Origin: Bradyrhizobium diazoefficiens
GTDB taxonomy: Bacteria > Pseudomonadota > Alphaproteobacteria > Rhizobiales > Xanthobacteraceae
Reading direction: 5' to 3'
NCBI RefSeq assembly: GCF_018129965.1
Contig: NZ_JAFCKW010000004.1
Span: 248,001 to 312,000, forward strand
Length of the DNA: 64,000 bases
The notes below the pieces were generated by a model, which did not search any database, was not told where the DNA came from, and saw only the letters and a list, made by a program, of their open reading frames with translations. Made by a program: the position numbers and the translations under genes. Shown here piece after piece: positions 25,483 to 34,635 of the stretch. Each line of letters starts with the position of its first letter. Within the stretch, counting starts at the first letter, position 1.

Positions 25483-25657
25483 GAGACCCTCCTCATCCGG
25501 CCGTGCGAGGACGCTGGACAATGCACAGCGGACTGAGACCACCTGTGTCCGCTCGGCTGGCACGGCGCCGTGCTGCGCGATCCCACATGACACAGGTGGG
25601 CTCCCTCGAACGAATTGAAATTTGCGGCTGAAACATCATTGGCCATCTCCCCGCGCG

Positions 25658-27463
25658 CTATTTCGAGTCCGAACTTGACGGTGTGGAAGGAGCTTCCTTG
25701 TTGGTCTGCGCTCCACCGAGCTGCGGGATTTGCACCTGAACCCCAGTCGCGGCTAGGATGATCTTGAAGCCGATCAGCGCGACCGCGATGAGCAGGTAAC
25801 CACGCAGTACACCCATCCAAAGTTTGGTCATCGGTGTCAGGTTCGGAGCCGGCAGGCGGTCGAGTGAGGGCATCCGCCACTTTCGACGCTCGGGCATGGT
25901 CATTTCATTGAAGCGCTGGTCGCGATCGCGGTCCGCCCTGTCAACAAGCGGGTCTCGGCGGAGGATGCGCGTGAACAGGAAGCCGACCAGCCCCAGCATC
26001 GAGCCACCGATCAGGATCTTCTCAATCGCTTCGCTGCTCAGATCTGGAAATACAGTCGCTGAGGTCAGGATGATCGACAGCAAGACGAGTACCCAGATGA
26101 TCGCGCCAGTGAGGATGTTCAGCTTCGGACCATTGCACCATGGTCCAAGCACAGCCTTGTCATTGCAGAGCAGCAGGAGAAACACCGTAGCGCTCGGCAG
26201 CAGGATTCCGGCCAACGCCTGCACGGCATTTGTGAGGAAACCCAGGAACTCGTCGCTCGAGAAAGCCACGAGGGCCGCCGCGACCGCTATGATCACCCCA
26301 TAAGCAGCGTAGAATCCGATGGCGTCCGAGACCTTGCGGTGCAACGAGTGGCGGAACGCAAAGACATCGGCAATTGCATAGGCCGTCGCCAGCGAGACTG
26401 CTGCGGCGCCGATGAGGCAAGCGTCCAAAAGGGCGATGGCGAAGATTGCGGCTGGATAGGCCCCGACGTATTTGTCGAGCGCGCTTAGAACGCCGCCCGC
26501 ATTGGCGAAATTGCCGAACTCAGGCTTTCCGGCAAACATTTCGGCAGTGAACGCGATCATGGCAACGGCGCCGATCATGACCAGGCCGATTCCGATCACG
26601 AGATCGACCTTCTCATACGCGCTAAAGGCTGGCGTAATTCGCTTGTCGACGACGTAGCTTTGCTGGAAGAAAAGCTGCCACGGCGCAACGGTGGTGCCGA
26701 CCATGGCGATGACGAGCAGCAACACCGTTGCCAAGTCAGAATGCGCGGGCCACTGCGGCACGAAGAAGCTGTAGGCCATCTGACTGAGAGGCGGATGCAC
26801 GGCGTGGAGCACGGGTAGCAGCAGCAGGCTGCCGATGACCAGAACGATGGCGAATCGTTCGAAGCGCTGGAAGCTGCCGGTGCTGACTGCGGCCAAGATG
26901 AGCAAAGCTGCAACGAACAGTCCGGCAACCTTGGGCAAACCGAAATATTCAAGAGCGAAGGTAATGCCGATAAACTCAGTGATGATCGTCAGGACGTTCA
27001 GCAGAACCAGGTCAATGATGCTGAATGCCCCCCAAAACTTGCCGAAGCGCTCGAAGATCAGCCGCGCATGGCCGACGCCGGTCACAGCGCCGAGCCGGGC
27101 AACCATCTCCTGGTTCACGTACAGCACCGGGATCAGGAGCATCAGCACCCACATCAGGGTGGTGCCGTAGTTTTGACCGGCTTGCGTATATGTCCCGAAC
27201 GCGCCGGCGTCGTTGTCGCCGACCATGACGATCAGTCCGGGACCAACGATCGCCGCCAAAGTTACCAGCCTGGCCCGCCAGGTCTTCCGTGTGGCGGTGT
27301 CGTGCTGCCGGATCGTACCGAAGGCGCCGTGGATGTCGCCGACATGCGCGCTGTCCAGGACAGCCGGTGCGCTCGAGGCCAGTTCGATCTCTTCGAGCGC
27401 CGTGGGAGAAGTATCGGACATGTCAAACTCCGTTGAATCGAGATTTTGTGGTGGCAGGTTCAT
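25658..27463 (-). CDS. NRAMP-like carrier 1 with altered metal-site motifs
   Basis: 601 residues from ATG 27463 (GGAGG about 8 bases upstream; 27421 is an alternative). The NRAMP/LeuT-like core has 11 or so membrane segments. In TM1 the classical DPGN is replaced by DNDAG (83-87, within VGDNDAGAFGTYTQAG), and in TM6 the MPH motif is replaced by APWQ (TTVAPWQLFFQQSY). It therefore probably does not select Mn/Fe like MntH; a different cation is likely. An N-terminal tail with AHVGDIHGAFG (39-49) is shared with NRAMP-like carrier 2. The start follows the DUF2493 gene by 4 bp, so they are translationally linked. Confidence 0.8.
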   Translation of the reverse strand: MNLPPQNLDSTEFDMSDTSPTALEEIELASSAPAVLDSAHVGDIHGAFGTIRQHDTATRKTWRARLVTLAAIVGPGLIVMVGDNDAGAFGTYTQAGQNYGTTLMWVLMLLIPVLYVNQEMVARLGAVTGVGHARLIFERFGKFWGAFSIIDLVLLNVLTIITEFIGITFALEYFGLPKVAGLFVAALLILAAVSTGSFQRFERFAIVLVIGSLLLLPVLHAVHPPLSQMAYSFFVPQWPAHSDLATVLLLVIAMVGTTVAPWQLFFQQSYVVDKRITPAFSAYEKVDLVIGIGLVMIGAVAMIAFTAEMFAGKPEFGNFANAGGVLSALDKYVGAYPAAIFAIALLDACLIGAAAVSLATAYAIADVFAFRHSLHRKVSDAIGFYAAYGVIIAVAAALVAFSSDEFLGFLTNAVQALAGILLPSATVFLLLLCNDKAVLGPWCNGPKLNILTGAIIWVLVLLSIILTSATVFPDLSSEAIEKILIGGSMLGLVGFLFTRILRRDPLVDRADRDRDQRFNEMTMPERRKWRMPSLDRLPAPNLTPMTKLWMGVLRGYLLIAVALIGFKIILAATGVQVQIPQLGGAQTNKEAPSTPSSSDSK

Positions 27464-27467
27464 TGGT

Positions 27468-27878
27468 TCAGGCCTCCGCCGTTGCGAGGCGGTTCGGTAG
27501 CTTTGCAGCGACGCCAGAGCTCCTGGCACCGTCGGCCGGGATCGCGAGCACAGGGATCTGCGCGTTTGTCGCGCGTTGGATGAGAGCGGCGGTATGCCGC
27601 CCGCCCGGAAAGGCCAGGACCAGGGCGGGCCGGCTGTCCTCAAGCATAAAATCGTTGCGCCGCCCCTCGGCCTTCTTGCCATACAGCTCCCAATTGGGCG
27701 GATAGCGCACGACGGCGACGTCGTTGCGACGCGCCCACTCTTCGGCCGCGATGCCGAATCCTGTCATGCTGCCGTGAATGAGAACCGTGATGCGCCTTTG
27801 CCAATGCAGCCGGACGAGCTCACGATGGACCTTCTCGGCGTCCTCGAACTGACGCCCTCCGCAGACGAGAATGCGCAT
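27468..27878 (-). CDS. DUF2493 (SLOG-like) nucleotide-binding protein
   Basis: 136 residues beginning MRILVCGGRQFEDAEKVHRE. The motifs are a Rossmann-like GGRxF, VLIHGSMTGFGIAAEEWARR (the G-x-GxD-type loop), and LVLAFPGGRHTAALIQRA. DUF2493/YAcAr proteins belong to the SLOG superfamily, which binds nucleotides or their derivatives. The start at 27878 has AAGGA about 9 bases upstream. It is directly upstream of NRAMP-like carrier 1 and would be cotranscribed. It may sense a nucleotide signal, which is inference. Confidence 0.75.
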   Translation of the reverse strand: MRILVCGGRQFEDAEKVHRELVRLHWQRRITVLIHGSMTGFGIAAEEWARRNDVAVVRYPPNWELYGKKAEGRRNDFMLEDSRPALVLAFPGGRHTAALIQRATNAQIPVLAIPADGARSSGVAAKLPNRLATAEA

Positions 27879-28162
27879 GGTCGTGTCCTTTCGGGCGGGA
27901 GTTACGAGAGCAGAGATGGCGCCAAATGGCGGGCGCCGTCCGCGGCGCCGTGGCGTGACATGGATCGCGCCATCCCGGACGGCGGGCGGGCGCGAAGCCG
28001 GCTCGATCCGTCTAAGTGCACAATACGTGCGCAAGATGAGGCAGGGCCTGCGGAGGGCGCAGGCAGCAAAGCTACCAAAGCATTCATCGCTAATCCCTTC
28101 GGTTGATCGTAGCTGCAGAGCCGCAGCCGTAAGGCGCACGGCAGCACCGTGCGGCGATACGA

Positions 28163-28378
28163 TCAGTCGTCGGGATTCTTCAGATCAGCCGCCGCCTCGG
28201 ACAGCCAACTCGCAGTCGGCCGGCCACCCGATCCGACCCTCCACTGCATAATGAGGCCTGGCCTTGTCGGGCGACGAACAGCCGACTTCACGGCTGGACG
28301 CGGCCGCACAGGCGGAACATAGAGACGGGCGGGGACAGGAGTTCCCCGATTCACATCGACATTGAGAAGAGCGGCCAC
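28163..28378 (-). CDS. small basic hypothetical protein
   Basis: 71 residues from GTG 28378, preferred because AAGGAGG is 5 bases upstream. The product is proline- and arginine-rich (RLYVPPVRPRPAVKSAVRR) with a C-terminal MQWRVGSGGRPTASWLSEAA. No domain is recognised. It is 285 bp upstream of the DUF2493 gene in the same direction; that gap contains no supported gene. Confidence 0.4.
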   Translation of the reverse strand: MAALLNVDVNRGTPVPARLYVPPVRPRPAVKSAVRRPTRPGLIMQWRVGSGGRPTASWLSEAAADLKNPDD

Positions 28379-28664
28379 GGCCACCTCCTTCGGTTCAAGC
28401 GGTTGCTCGAACCCGGGTGGCCTGACCCGACAGGCTCAGCAGCGGAGCGCTGGCACTGTTACGGCGACAAAACCGACCCGGGCGACGATCCCACCCAGCG
28501 AAGCGTTCACAGCAGGCAACTGGCGCCTACTGTCGCCCTCCGAGGGTGCGTTGCTAGATCGCGGGTTCATGTGATCCCTTGCTGTGCCAATCCCGATCCA
28601 ACCCACAGCGGGCTGGACCACGACGCGAAGGTCCTTCCAGACCTTCATTTCGCGCGCCAGTCTT

Positions 28665-28705
28665 ATATACTCCAAGGGGTATATTACAACTATACCCGGG
28701 TATAG
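28665..28705. promoter_or_regulatory. two palindromic operators upstream of the RcnR/FrmR-like gene
   Basis: Site 1 (28665-28684) is ATATACTCCAAGGGGTATAT, with ATACtCC/GGGGTAT half-sites. Site 2 (28690-28705) is the perfect palindrome CTATACCCGGGTATAG. The layout (A/T-rich ends, C/G tracts inside) is that of CsoR/RcnR/FrmR operators. Both lie 23-63 bp upstream of the repressor start, so autorepression of the whole three-gene operon is likely. Confidence 0.75.
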
Positions 28706-28727
28706 CGGGTTATAGCGGAGGAACGCC

Positions 28728-29006
28728 ATGGCGCACGCGGTGCTGGAGAAGCAAAAGCTGCTCAACAGAGTTCGGCGCCTTAGGGGACAGGTGGACGCGA
28801 TCGAGCGCGCGCTCATCGCGGACGAAGGTTGCGGCGACGTGATGCGCCTGGTCACGGCGACCCGCGGCGCAATCAATGGAATCATGGCGGAAGTCGTCAA
28901 TGGACACATACGAATGCACATGATCGATGCGAATCGCACACCATCGCAAGCCGAACGCGACGCAGCGGTCGAGTTGATCGACGTTTTGCGAACCTACATC
29001 AGGTGA
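28728..29006 (+). CDS. RcnR/FrmR-type metal- or formaldehyde-responsive repressor
   Basis: 92 residues, all-helical DUF156/CsoR fold: LLNRVRRLRGQVDAIERAL, IADEGCGDVMRLVTATRGA and INGIMAEVVNGHIRMHMID. The ligand positions read His3, Cys35, His60, His64. That is the set used by Ni/Co-sensing E. coli RcnR; FrmR normally has Glu/Asp at 64. A nickel or cobalt response is therefore as likely as formaldehyde. It is the first gene of an operon with a histidine kinase (6-bp gap) and a response regulator, an unusual combination. Confidence 0.8.
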   Translation: MAHAVLEKQKLLNRVRRLRGQVDAIERALIADEGCGDVMRLVTATRGAINGIMAEVVNGHIRMHMIDANRTPSQAERDAAVELIDVLRTYIR

Positions 29007-29012
29007 ATTGCA

Positions 29013-30191
29013 ATGACTGAACGCAACACTCATGTTCGGCTCCCCGCAGATGTCGGTGTCGACGCAGAGCCAATCGGGGCGCATCCACAGACCTCGATCA
29101 TGAGCCGATTGGCGGCAATGATCGCACGCGGCTTTGGGCCGACAGGCTATATTCTGTCCGCCGCGCTCCCGCTGGTGACCGCCGCGCTTGCCCTTGCGAT
29201 CTTTATTGTCGACACCGTAACCCCCTATGAGATCCCTGCCGCAACCTTCTATGTGATCGTCGTTCTCTTGTCCCTGCGCTTCTGTCGCGAACAGGGCGTG
29301 ATCACGGTATCAGCGATATGCGTCGTGCTCACGATCGTAAGCTACGTCTTGACCCCGGGCGGCAATTTCGAGACCGGGATCATCAGTACCGCGATCAGCC
29401 TTCTGGCGCTGGCAGCAACGACGCATCTCGCCGTCAAAATCGAATCCGCCCGCATAACGGCCCAACAGGCACAGGCGCATCTTGCCCATGTTGCCCGCAT
29501 CACTACCCTTGGTGAAATCGCCGCCTCGATCGCCCATGAGGTCAATCAGCCGCTGGCTGCAATCGTCACCCATGCGAATGCATGCACGCGCTGGATCCAC
29601 GCGCAGCCTTCAGATCTGGAGAAAGCCGCGACTTCGATTGAGAGCATTGTCGATGACGCAAATCGAGCCAGTGAGATCATCCATCGCATCCGAGCGTTCG
29701 TCACGCGCGCGGAACCGAAAAGGGATTGGATTGACATCAACGGCGTCATTGATGAAGTGCTTGCATTGATGCAAACCCAGTTTCGTGAAAACCAGATCGA
29801 TCTCCGCACGAATTTTTCGAACAGCCTCCCCAAGATATTCGGCGACCGCATTCAACTTCAACAGGTGGTCCTCAACCTTTTCGTTAATGGAATTGATGCA
29901 ATCAACGCCGCGCCAAATGGCGATCGAGTAATTTCCGTGGGCTCCTCGAAGTCTGCCACTCACGGCGTAACGATCACGATAGAGGATTCCGGAGTCGGCA
30001 TCGACCCCGAATCTGTCAATAGTCTTTTTGATGCCTTTCATTCCACCAAGAGCGAAGGCATGGGAATTGGACTCTCGATCTGCCGCTCCATCATTGAGGC
30101 TCACGGCGGGCAGATCTGGGCGGCGCCGAACAAGCCACGTGGTGCGATATTTTGTTTCACTTTGCCCGCAGATGGGGAGAGAATGTTGTGA
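29013..30191 (+). CDS. membrane sensor histidine kinase
   Basis: 392 residues. Four hydrophobic segments at about 45-140 (ILSAALPLVTAALALAIFIV, ATFYVIVVLLSLRF, ITVSAICVVLTIVSYVL, ISTAISLLALAATTHLA) are followed by the phosphoacceptor H-box IAASIAHEVNQPLAAIVTHA and a HATPase_c domain (VVLNLFVNGIDAINAAP N-box, IEDSGVGIDPESV G1, GMGIGLSICRSIIEAHGG G2). The catalytic half resembles FixL-like kinases. There is no PAS or large periplasmic loop, so the signal may be sensed in the membrane. It overlaps the response-regulator start (TTGTGA) and lies 6 bp after the repressor gene. Confidence 0.9.
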   Translation: MTERNTHVRLPADVGVDAEPIGAHPQTSIMSRLAAMIARGFGPTGYILSAALPLVTAALALAIFIVDTVTPYEIPAATFYVIVVLLSLRFCREQGVITVSAICVVLTIVSYVLTPGGNFETGIISTAISLLALAATTHLAVKIESARITAQQAQAHLAHVARITTLGEIAASIAHEVNQPLAAIVTHANACTRWIHAQPSDLEKAATSIESIVDDANRASEIIHRIRAFVTRAEPKRDWIDINGVIDEVLALMQTQFRENQIDLRTNFSNSLPKIFGDRIQLQQVVLNLFVNGIDAINAAPNGDRVISVGSSKSATHGVTITIEDSGVGIDPESVNSLFDAFHSTKSEGMGIGLSICRSIIEAHGGQIWAAPNKPRGAIFCFTLPADGERML

Positions 30192-30826
30192 CACGAGTTC
30201 AACCCTTTCATTTCCGGGACAGCACCGTAGTCGTCATCGATGACGACCCCTCGGTCCGCAAAGCGCTAACGAACCTCTTTAGCTCTGTCGGGCTAAACGC
30301 TCATATGTTCGCATCGATTAAGGAGTTCTTGGCTTGGTCAATGCCCGATACACCGATCTGCCTTGTGTTGGACGTCAGAATGCCGGGCCGGAACGGCCTC
30401 GACTTCCAACAGGAGTTCTCGCGGTCTCACGCCGAGATTCCAGTGGTGTTCATCACCGCGCATGGAGATATCCCGATGTCCGTCCGCGCCATGAAGTCGG
30501 GCGCCATAGAATTTTTAACCAAGCCGTTCAAGGATCAAGATTTGCTCGATGCGATCTATGCCGGTCTCGCGAAATCTCAAACTCGACGTGAAGAGATGGC
30601 GACGATCGGAGACCTGCGCGCCAGGTATGAGTCGCTTTCAGTGCGGGAACGCCAGGTCATGGACATGGTCGTCAAAGGTCAGCTTTCAAAGCAGATTGCT
30701 GCCAAGCTTCATCTCAGCGAAATCACGGTGAAAGTTTGTCGCGGGCAGATCATGCGGAAGATGCAGGCCACTTCCTTGCTCGAACTCGGACGCATGTCCG
30801 AGAAACTGGACAGAATAGCGAATTGA
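30188..30826 (+). CDS. FixJ-like response regulator
   Basis: 212 residues from GTG 30188, which overlaps the kinase stop by 4 bases. The receiver domain has the acidic pair (VVVIDDDPS), the phosphorylation site in LVLDVRMPGRNG, the Thr (VFITAHGD) and the Lys (LTKPFKDQ). A C-terminal LuxR/GerE HTH follows (LSVRERQVMDMVVKGQLSKQ, IAAKLHLSEITVKVCRGQIM). It is the cognate partner of the upstream kinase. Targets are unknown; the downstream META/SH3/MliC-like secreted-protein genes are candidates by position. Confidence 0.92.
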   Translation: MTRVQPFHFRDSTVVVIDDDPSVRKALTNLFSSVGLNAHMFASIKEFLAWSMPDTPICLVLDVRMPGRNGLDFQQEFSRSHAEIPVVFITAHGDIPMSVRAMKSGAIEFLTKPFKDQDLLDAIYAGLAKSQTRREEMATIGDLRARYESLSVRERQVMDMVVKGQLSKQIAAKLHLSEITVKVCRGQIMRKMQATSLLELGRMSEKLDRIAN

Positions 30827-31025
30827 GCTGGGCATACCGCCGGAGAAGGCCAGCGAGTTGCTCGCGCAATATCTCCCGGTCGCTGGTCGACAAAGCGACG
30901 CCCGAAGGCAAATTGCCTTCACAGCAGCGATCACTTACATTTTAGTCGCGTTCGTCGACCTCACTTTTGTGAGAACCGGCGCCCGTCCTGTTGTCGGACG
31001 GTCGCCGAAGACGACGGGAGATGAC

Positions 31026-31499
31026 ATGATAGCCAATGTTCGCCAAACCTTATTATCGATGGAGAAATTCTCGGCGCTCCGTTGGAGGTGTTCCGCGGTT
31101 GTCGCGATTTTCTTCGCTTTCTGGGTTCCCGCGAACGCAGGCGCCGACGCGCTGCTGCGCAACACGTATTGGAAGCTCACGCATCTTGGCGAAACGCCGA
31201 CCCGGACAGCGGCGCGGCAGCGAGAGGCGCATTTGATTTTCGCCGCGGCCCAGCAACGTGTTTTCGGCAGCGGCGGTTGCAATCGCATCACGGGCGGTTT
31301 CGAGCTCGCCGACGATAAACTTCTTCTCAGCCGGATTGTTGCGACGAGGATGGCGTGCCCGGACGGCGTGGAGCAGGAGCAGCTCTTCCTGAAATCGCTC
31401 GGCGACGTTGAACATTACCGCATTGACGGCAATCAGCTCGAATTGCTCGACAGATCGGGCAAGGTCATCGCCCGCTTCACTGCGGTTGCATTGCGCTGA
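31026..31499 (+). CDS. secreted META/HslJ-domain protein
   Basis: 157 residues. A hydrophobic signal segment (CSAVVAIFFAFWVPANAGA) is followed by the META domain: LRNTYWKLTHLGETP, AHLIFAAAQQRVFGSGGCN, RITGGFELADDKLLLSR and VATRMACPD, with a final YRIDGNQLELLDRSGKV. META/HslJ proteins are small envelope proteins linked to stress and heavy-metal tolerance. ATG 31026 is used; ATG 31059 is also possible. About 200 bp with no gene separate it from the response regulator. Confidence 0.8.
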   Translation: MIANVRQTLLSMEKFSALRWRCSAVVAIFFAFWVPANAGADALLRNTYWKLTHLGETPTRTAARQREAHLIFAAAQQRVFGSGGCNRITGGFELADDKLLLSRIVATRMACPDGVEQEQLFLKSLGDVEHYRIDGNQLELLDRSGKVIARFTAVALR

Positions 31500-31552
31500 C
31501 CGCGCCCGCCCTTCAGTTCGGACGCGACGACACCGATCAACGGGAATGGAAT

Positions 31553-31897
31553 ATGCGACGGATCATAGCGTGTTGTGCGGCGGCGATTGTCGGCATTCTG
31601 TCGGCGCAAGCGGCCCCCTCCACCGACCATGGGCAGGAAATTGCCGACAGCCTTTCAGGCGGTCCGGATTTCTGGGAAGTGAGGGGGCTTGGCGCGAAGG
31701 ACGCCCTGAGCTTGCGCCGCGCGCCGTCGGCGCATGCGCCACTCGTGACGCGCTTCGCGAATGGAACCGTCCTCAGAAATCTTGGTTGCCGGATCAGCAG
31801 CGGGAGCCGTTGGTGTCGGGTGGTGCGGCCTGGCGATCCGGCCGTGCGTGGTTGGGTCAACGGGCGCTATCTGCGTGAATCCTCTGGACCGAACTGA
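31553..31897 (+). CDS. secreted SH3-like domain protein
   Basis: 114 residues with a signal peptide (RRIIACCAAAIVGILSAQA) and a bacterial SH3-like domain: FWEVRGLGAKDALSLRRAPS, TRFANGTVLRNLGC, GSRWCRVVRPG and GWVNGRYL. Such domains bind peptidoglycan or other envelope ligands. It lies 53 bp after the META protein gene and is in a run of three small exported proteins. There is no sign of damage. Confidence 0.8.
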   Translation: MRRIIACCAAAIVGILSAQAAPSTDHGQEIADSLSGGPDFWEVRGLGAKDALSLRRAPSAHAPLVTRFANGTVLRNLGCRISSGSRWCRVVRPGDPAVRGWVNGRYLRESSGPN

Positions 31898-31971
31898 ACG
31901 GTCGAGGCGGGGCGCCGCGTGGTCGAACAACGTCTATCATCCTCTACTTTCGCTGTTTACAGAAAGTTCCT

Positions 31972-32276
31972 ATGAAAAGGGCGACCGGCAAAATTTTCAG
32001 CGCGCTGGCTGTTTTGGCTTTTGGGATCGCTCCGGCGCGCGCGGACAAGGCCGTCAATTTTCGCTGCGATCACGGAAAGGAATTCACCGCGATCTTCGAG
32101 GACTCCGGCACGCTCCTCATTATGATCGACGGCGGCGCGCTCCGGCTCGAGGAGCTGCGCGCCGCGTCAGGCATTTGGTTCTCCTCCCACTACGGCGAGT
32201 TCCGCGGCAAGAATGGCAGTTCACTTTTGAGATGATCGGGCAGAATCCAAGGGTTTGCCGCGAGGCGCATGATTGA
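31972..32276 (+). pseudogene. MliC-like lysozyme-inhibitor-type protein with 3' frameshift
   Basis: A signal peptide (KIFSALAVLAFGIAPARA) and FRCDHGKEFTAIFED, LRLEELRAASGIWFSSHYGE match MliC-like secreted proteins. The frame from 31972 runs to a stop at 32235, ending GKNGSSLLR. The family-type continuation (EWQFTFEMIG and NPRVCREAHD) is in the next frame, ending at 32276. Adding one G after 32211 would join them. The frameshift removes the second cysteine, which normally pairs with the first. It could be decay or a sequencing error. Confidence 0.65.
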
Positions 32277-32553
32277 TGGACCCAAGCGCGAGCTGGGCTT
32301 TTGCAAATGTCGACTCCTAAGAGCTTTGGAGCACGTGCGCTGCGCGCCGCCTGATTTTTTCGAGCGGATCATCGTCAATTCGACGCTCGCCTGCTGACGC
32401 AGCTTTGCGGCGCGTAGTGGCGACGCCGGCGAGAAGGGGACGGTTAAGATTGCCGCCCGTAATCGGTTTGGCGTTGGAAAAGCCGGCGACGGACCATCAA
32501 ATGGCACGGTTGCGCCCGCAGCAACGTCGTCTCAGCAACGTGGGAGGCGCGCG
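32277..32553. other. intergenic region before the IS110 transposase
   Basis: No gene is supported. The left end of the IS110 element lies somewhere here, since these elements lack long terminal inverted repeats. If the element is of the IS110 (not IS1111) group, this stretch would also encode its guide (bridge) RNA. Confidence 0.35.
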
Positions 32554-33642
32554 ATGGAATTCTTTTGTGGGTTGGACGTGTCGATGGATGAGACAGCGAT
32601 TTGTGTGGTGGACGACAAGGGCAAGGTAGCGCTTGAGATGAGCGTGGTGACCGAACCGGAAGCCATCAAGACTGCGCTCAAGCCGTATCTCGGGCGGCTG
32701 CGCCGGGTCGGCCATGAGGCCGGCGCGCTGTCACCGTGGCTGCATCCGGAACTGGTCAAGCTCGGCTTGCCGGCGATCTGTCTGGAAACCAAGCATGTGC
32801 GTGCGGCGCTGAGCGCTCAGCGCAACAAGACCGACGCGGCGGATGCGCTGGGGATCGCGCATATCATGCGCACCGGCTGGTACCGCCAGGCGCATATCAA
32901 GAGCGAGGCCTGCTACCAGCTGCGGCTGCTATTGACGCATCGGCGCAATTTGAAGCGCAAGTTCCTCGATCTGGAAAACGCGATCCGGCATTCGCTGAAG
33001 GCGTTCGGCATCCGCCTTTCCGGCACCGGGCGCGACGGTTTTGCGCAGGCGGTGCGCGAGGCGGTGGCCGGCGATCCGCTGAGCAGCGAACTGATGGAGG
33101 CGATGCTGAACGCGCGTGCGGCGCTGTGGAAGGAATACTGCCGGCTGCATCAGATGGTGGTCAAAGTTGTCGCGGGCCATGAGGTATGTCGGCGCTTCAT
33201 GCAGATTCCAGGTGTCGGCCCGGTGACGGCGCTGAGCTTCATGTCGGCGATCGATGATCCGAGCCGCTTCCGGCGCTCGCGTGACGTCGCGGCGTATTTT
33301 GGCCTGACCTCGCGGCGCTGGCAGTCCGGTTCCTCGATCGACGTCCAGGGTCGGATCAGCAAGGCCGGCGATGGCGACGTCCGTCGCGCGCTCTATGAGG
33401 CGGCCAGCGCACTGCTGACCCGCTTCAAGCGCAAGGACAAGGTCAAGACCTGGGGGTTGGCGATCGCCAGGCGCGCCTCGCACCGCAAGGCGACGGTCGC
33501 GGTGGCGCGCAAGCTCGCCGTGATCATGCACGCGATGTGGGTCGATGGCACCTTCTACTGCGGTGATCCGACGGCGGCGCCGGAGGACGTCCGCGCCCAC
33601 GCCGCCGTCAAGGAAGGCAAGCTGCTGCGAGGTTACGTATGA
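32554..33642 (+). mobile_element. IS110-family transposase (intact element)
   Basis: 362 residues. The N-terminal RuvC-like DEDD domain starts MEFFCGLDVSMDETAIC and has AQRNKTDAADALGIAHIMRT. The C-terminal transposase_20 domain has MQIPGVGPVTALSFMSAIDD and SSIDVQGRISKAGDGDVRRA, whose serine region is the second catalytic site in this family. The frame is complete with no stops, so it may be active. IS110 elements move through an RNA-guided recombinase mechanism and leave no long inverted repeats, so exact ends cannot be read. Confidence 0.92.
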
Positions 33643-34635
33643 TTGGAAATCCGATGGCAGCATCCTTGATGACGCGTTGAGCGCAATATTTTGAACATGG
33701 AGCTCCGCGACAGCGGACGAGACCTGGTGCAGATCAACGACGACGGAACGCACGCTATCTTGCCTGTGGCCACGCACGTCACGTGCCGGAGTGCCTGTGA
33801 TGTGGCTCCGTCATGCCGATGGAAAATTGCGCCGCGACGGCTTCCCCGCTGCGTTGCTGCAGCGAACCTATGCCGTCGATGAGCGCGGAAGAGTGCACGG
33901 CGCACCAGGACTCGCTGTTGTTGTGGCGCATCGCGTTCAGGCGTGGCGCAGAGGGCCTTGTCGAAAGCGAGAAAGGAAACGAGAATGGGTGAGATCAAGC
34001 AGACGAGACGACCGATTAAGAGGGCCAGATTAAATCTGAAAAGTGCAGGGAGAATGTGGTGATCAGATTTATTGTGAGAACCGGCCTCGTCGGCGCGACA
34101 ATCGCAATTATCTCCACTTCGCGGGTTGCATGGCCGCAACCCGCGTCAGCGGCTCTGGCTTGCCCTCGGTGCTTCGGGTTCAAGCGCCTTCAAGATTTTC
34201 GTTGATCCGGCCATGACCCAAGCGGAACGCTCCCGCTCCGTCGAAGTCGTCTCCGAAGGGCAGCAGGCGCGAGCGGCTCAATACTTAAAATCAGTCGCAA
34301 TTCACTACGCCAGCAACGCCTGTGCGGTGGTGCCCACGGTGGGAATTGTTGGCATGAGATCGCGGTTGCGAATCGCCGACCACCGCCCAACCACGGGGAA
34401 AGCATGGATAACGTCAAATATCGTCTCAACTCTTGGCTTTAGTGCTGACGTCGGCTACGGATCAGCGTCCCAATCCCACCGCTTCGTGAAGACGATCATC
34501 GGATATGCATTTCCTTTTTCGCGGAGAAAAATCAGACGTAAGCGGACGTGCCCCCACCGAACTGGTCAATCCGATGTCACATTCAGCGCAGAGAAGCTGG
34601 TAAATCCTGCCATCACCTCCGAGAATCCTTTGCCC
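33643..34635. other. 993-bp stretch without a recognisable gene
   Basis: Several open frames exist on both strands but none has convincing codon bias, ribosome binding sites or recognisable motifs. It includes the right end of the IS110 element near its start. Decayed DNA is the simplest reading. Confidence 0.4.

Noticed and set aside
33691..34033. Small frames between the IS110 element and cytochrome b561
   Set aside because: No ribosome binding sites, motifs or conserved features; judged to be chance frames.
34126..34635. A 170-codon N-terminal extension of the cytochrome b561 gene
   Set aside because: No homology or coding character; the family begins at MTPRLRYD (34636).
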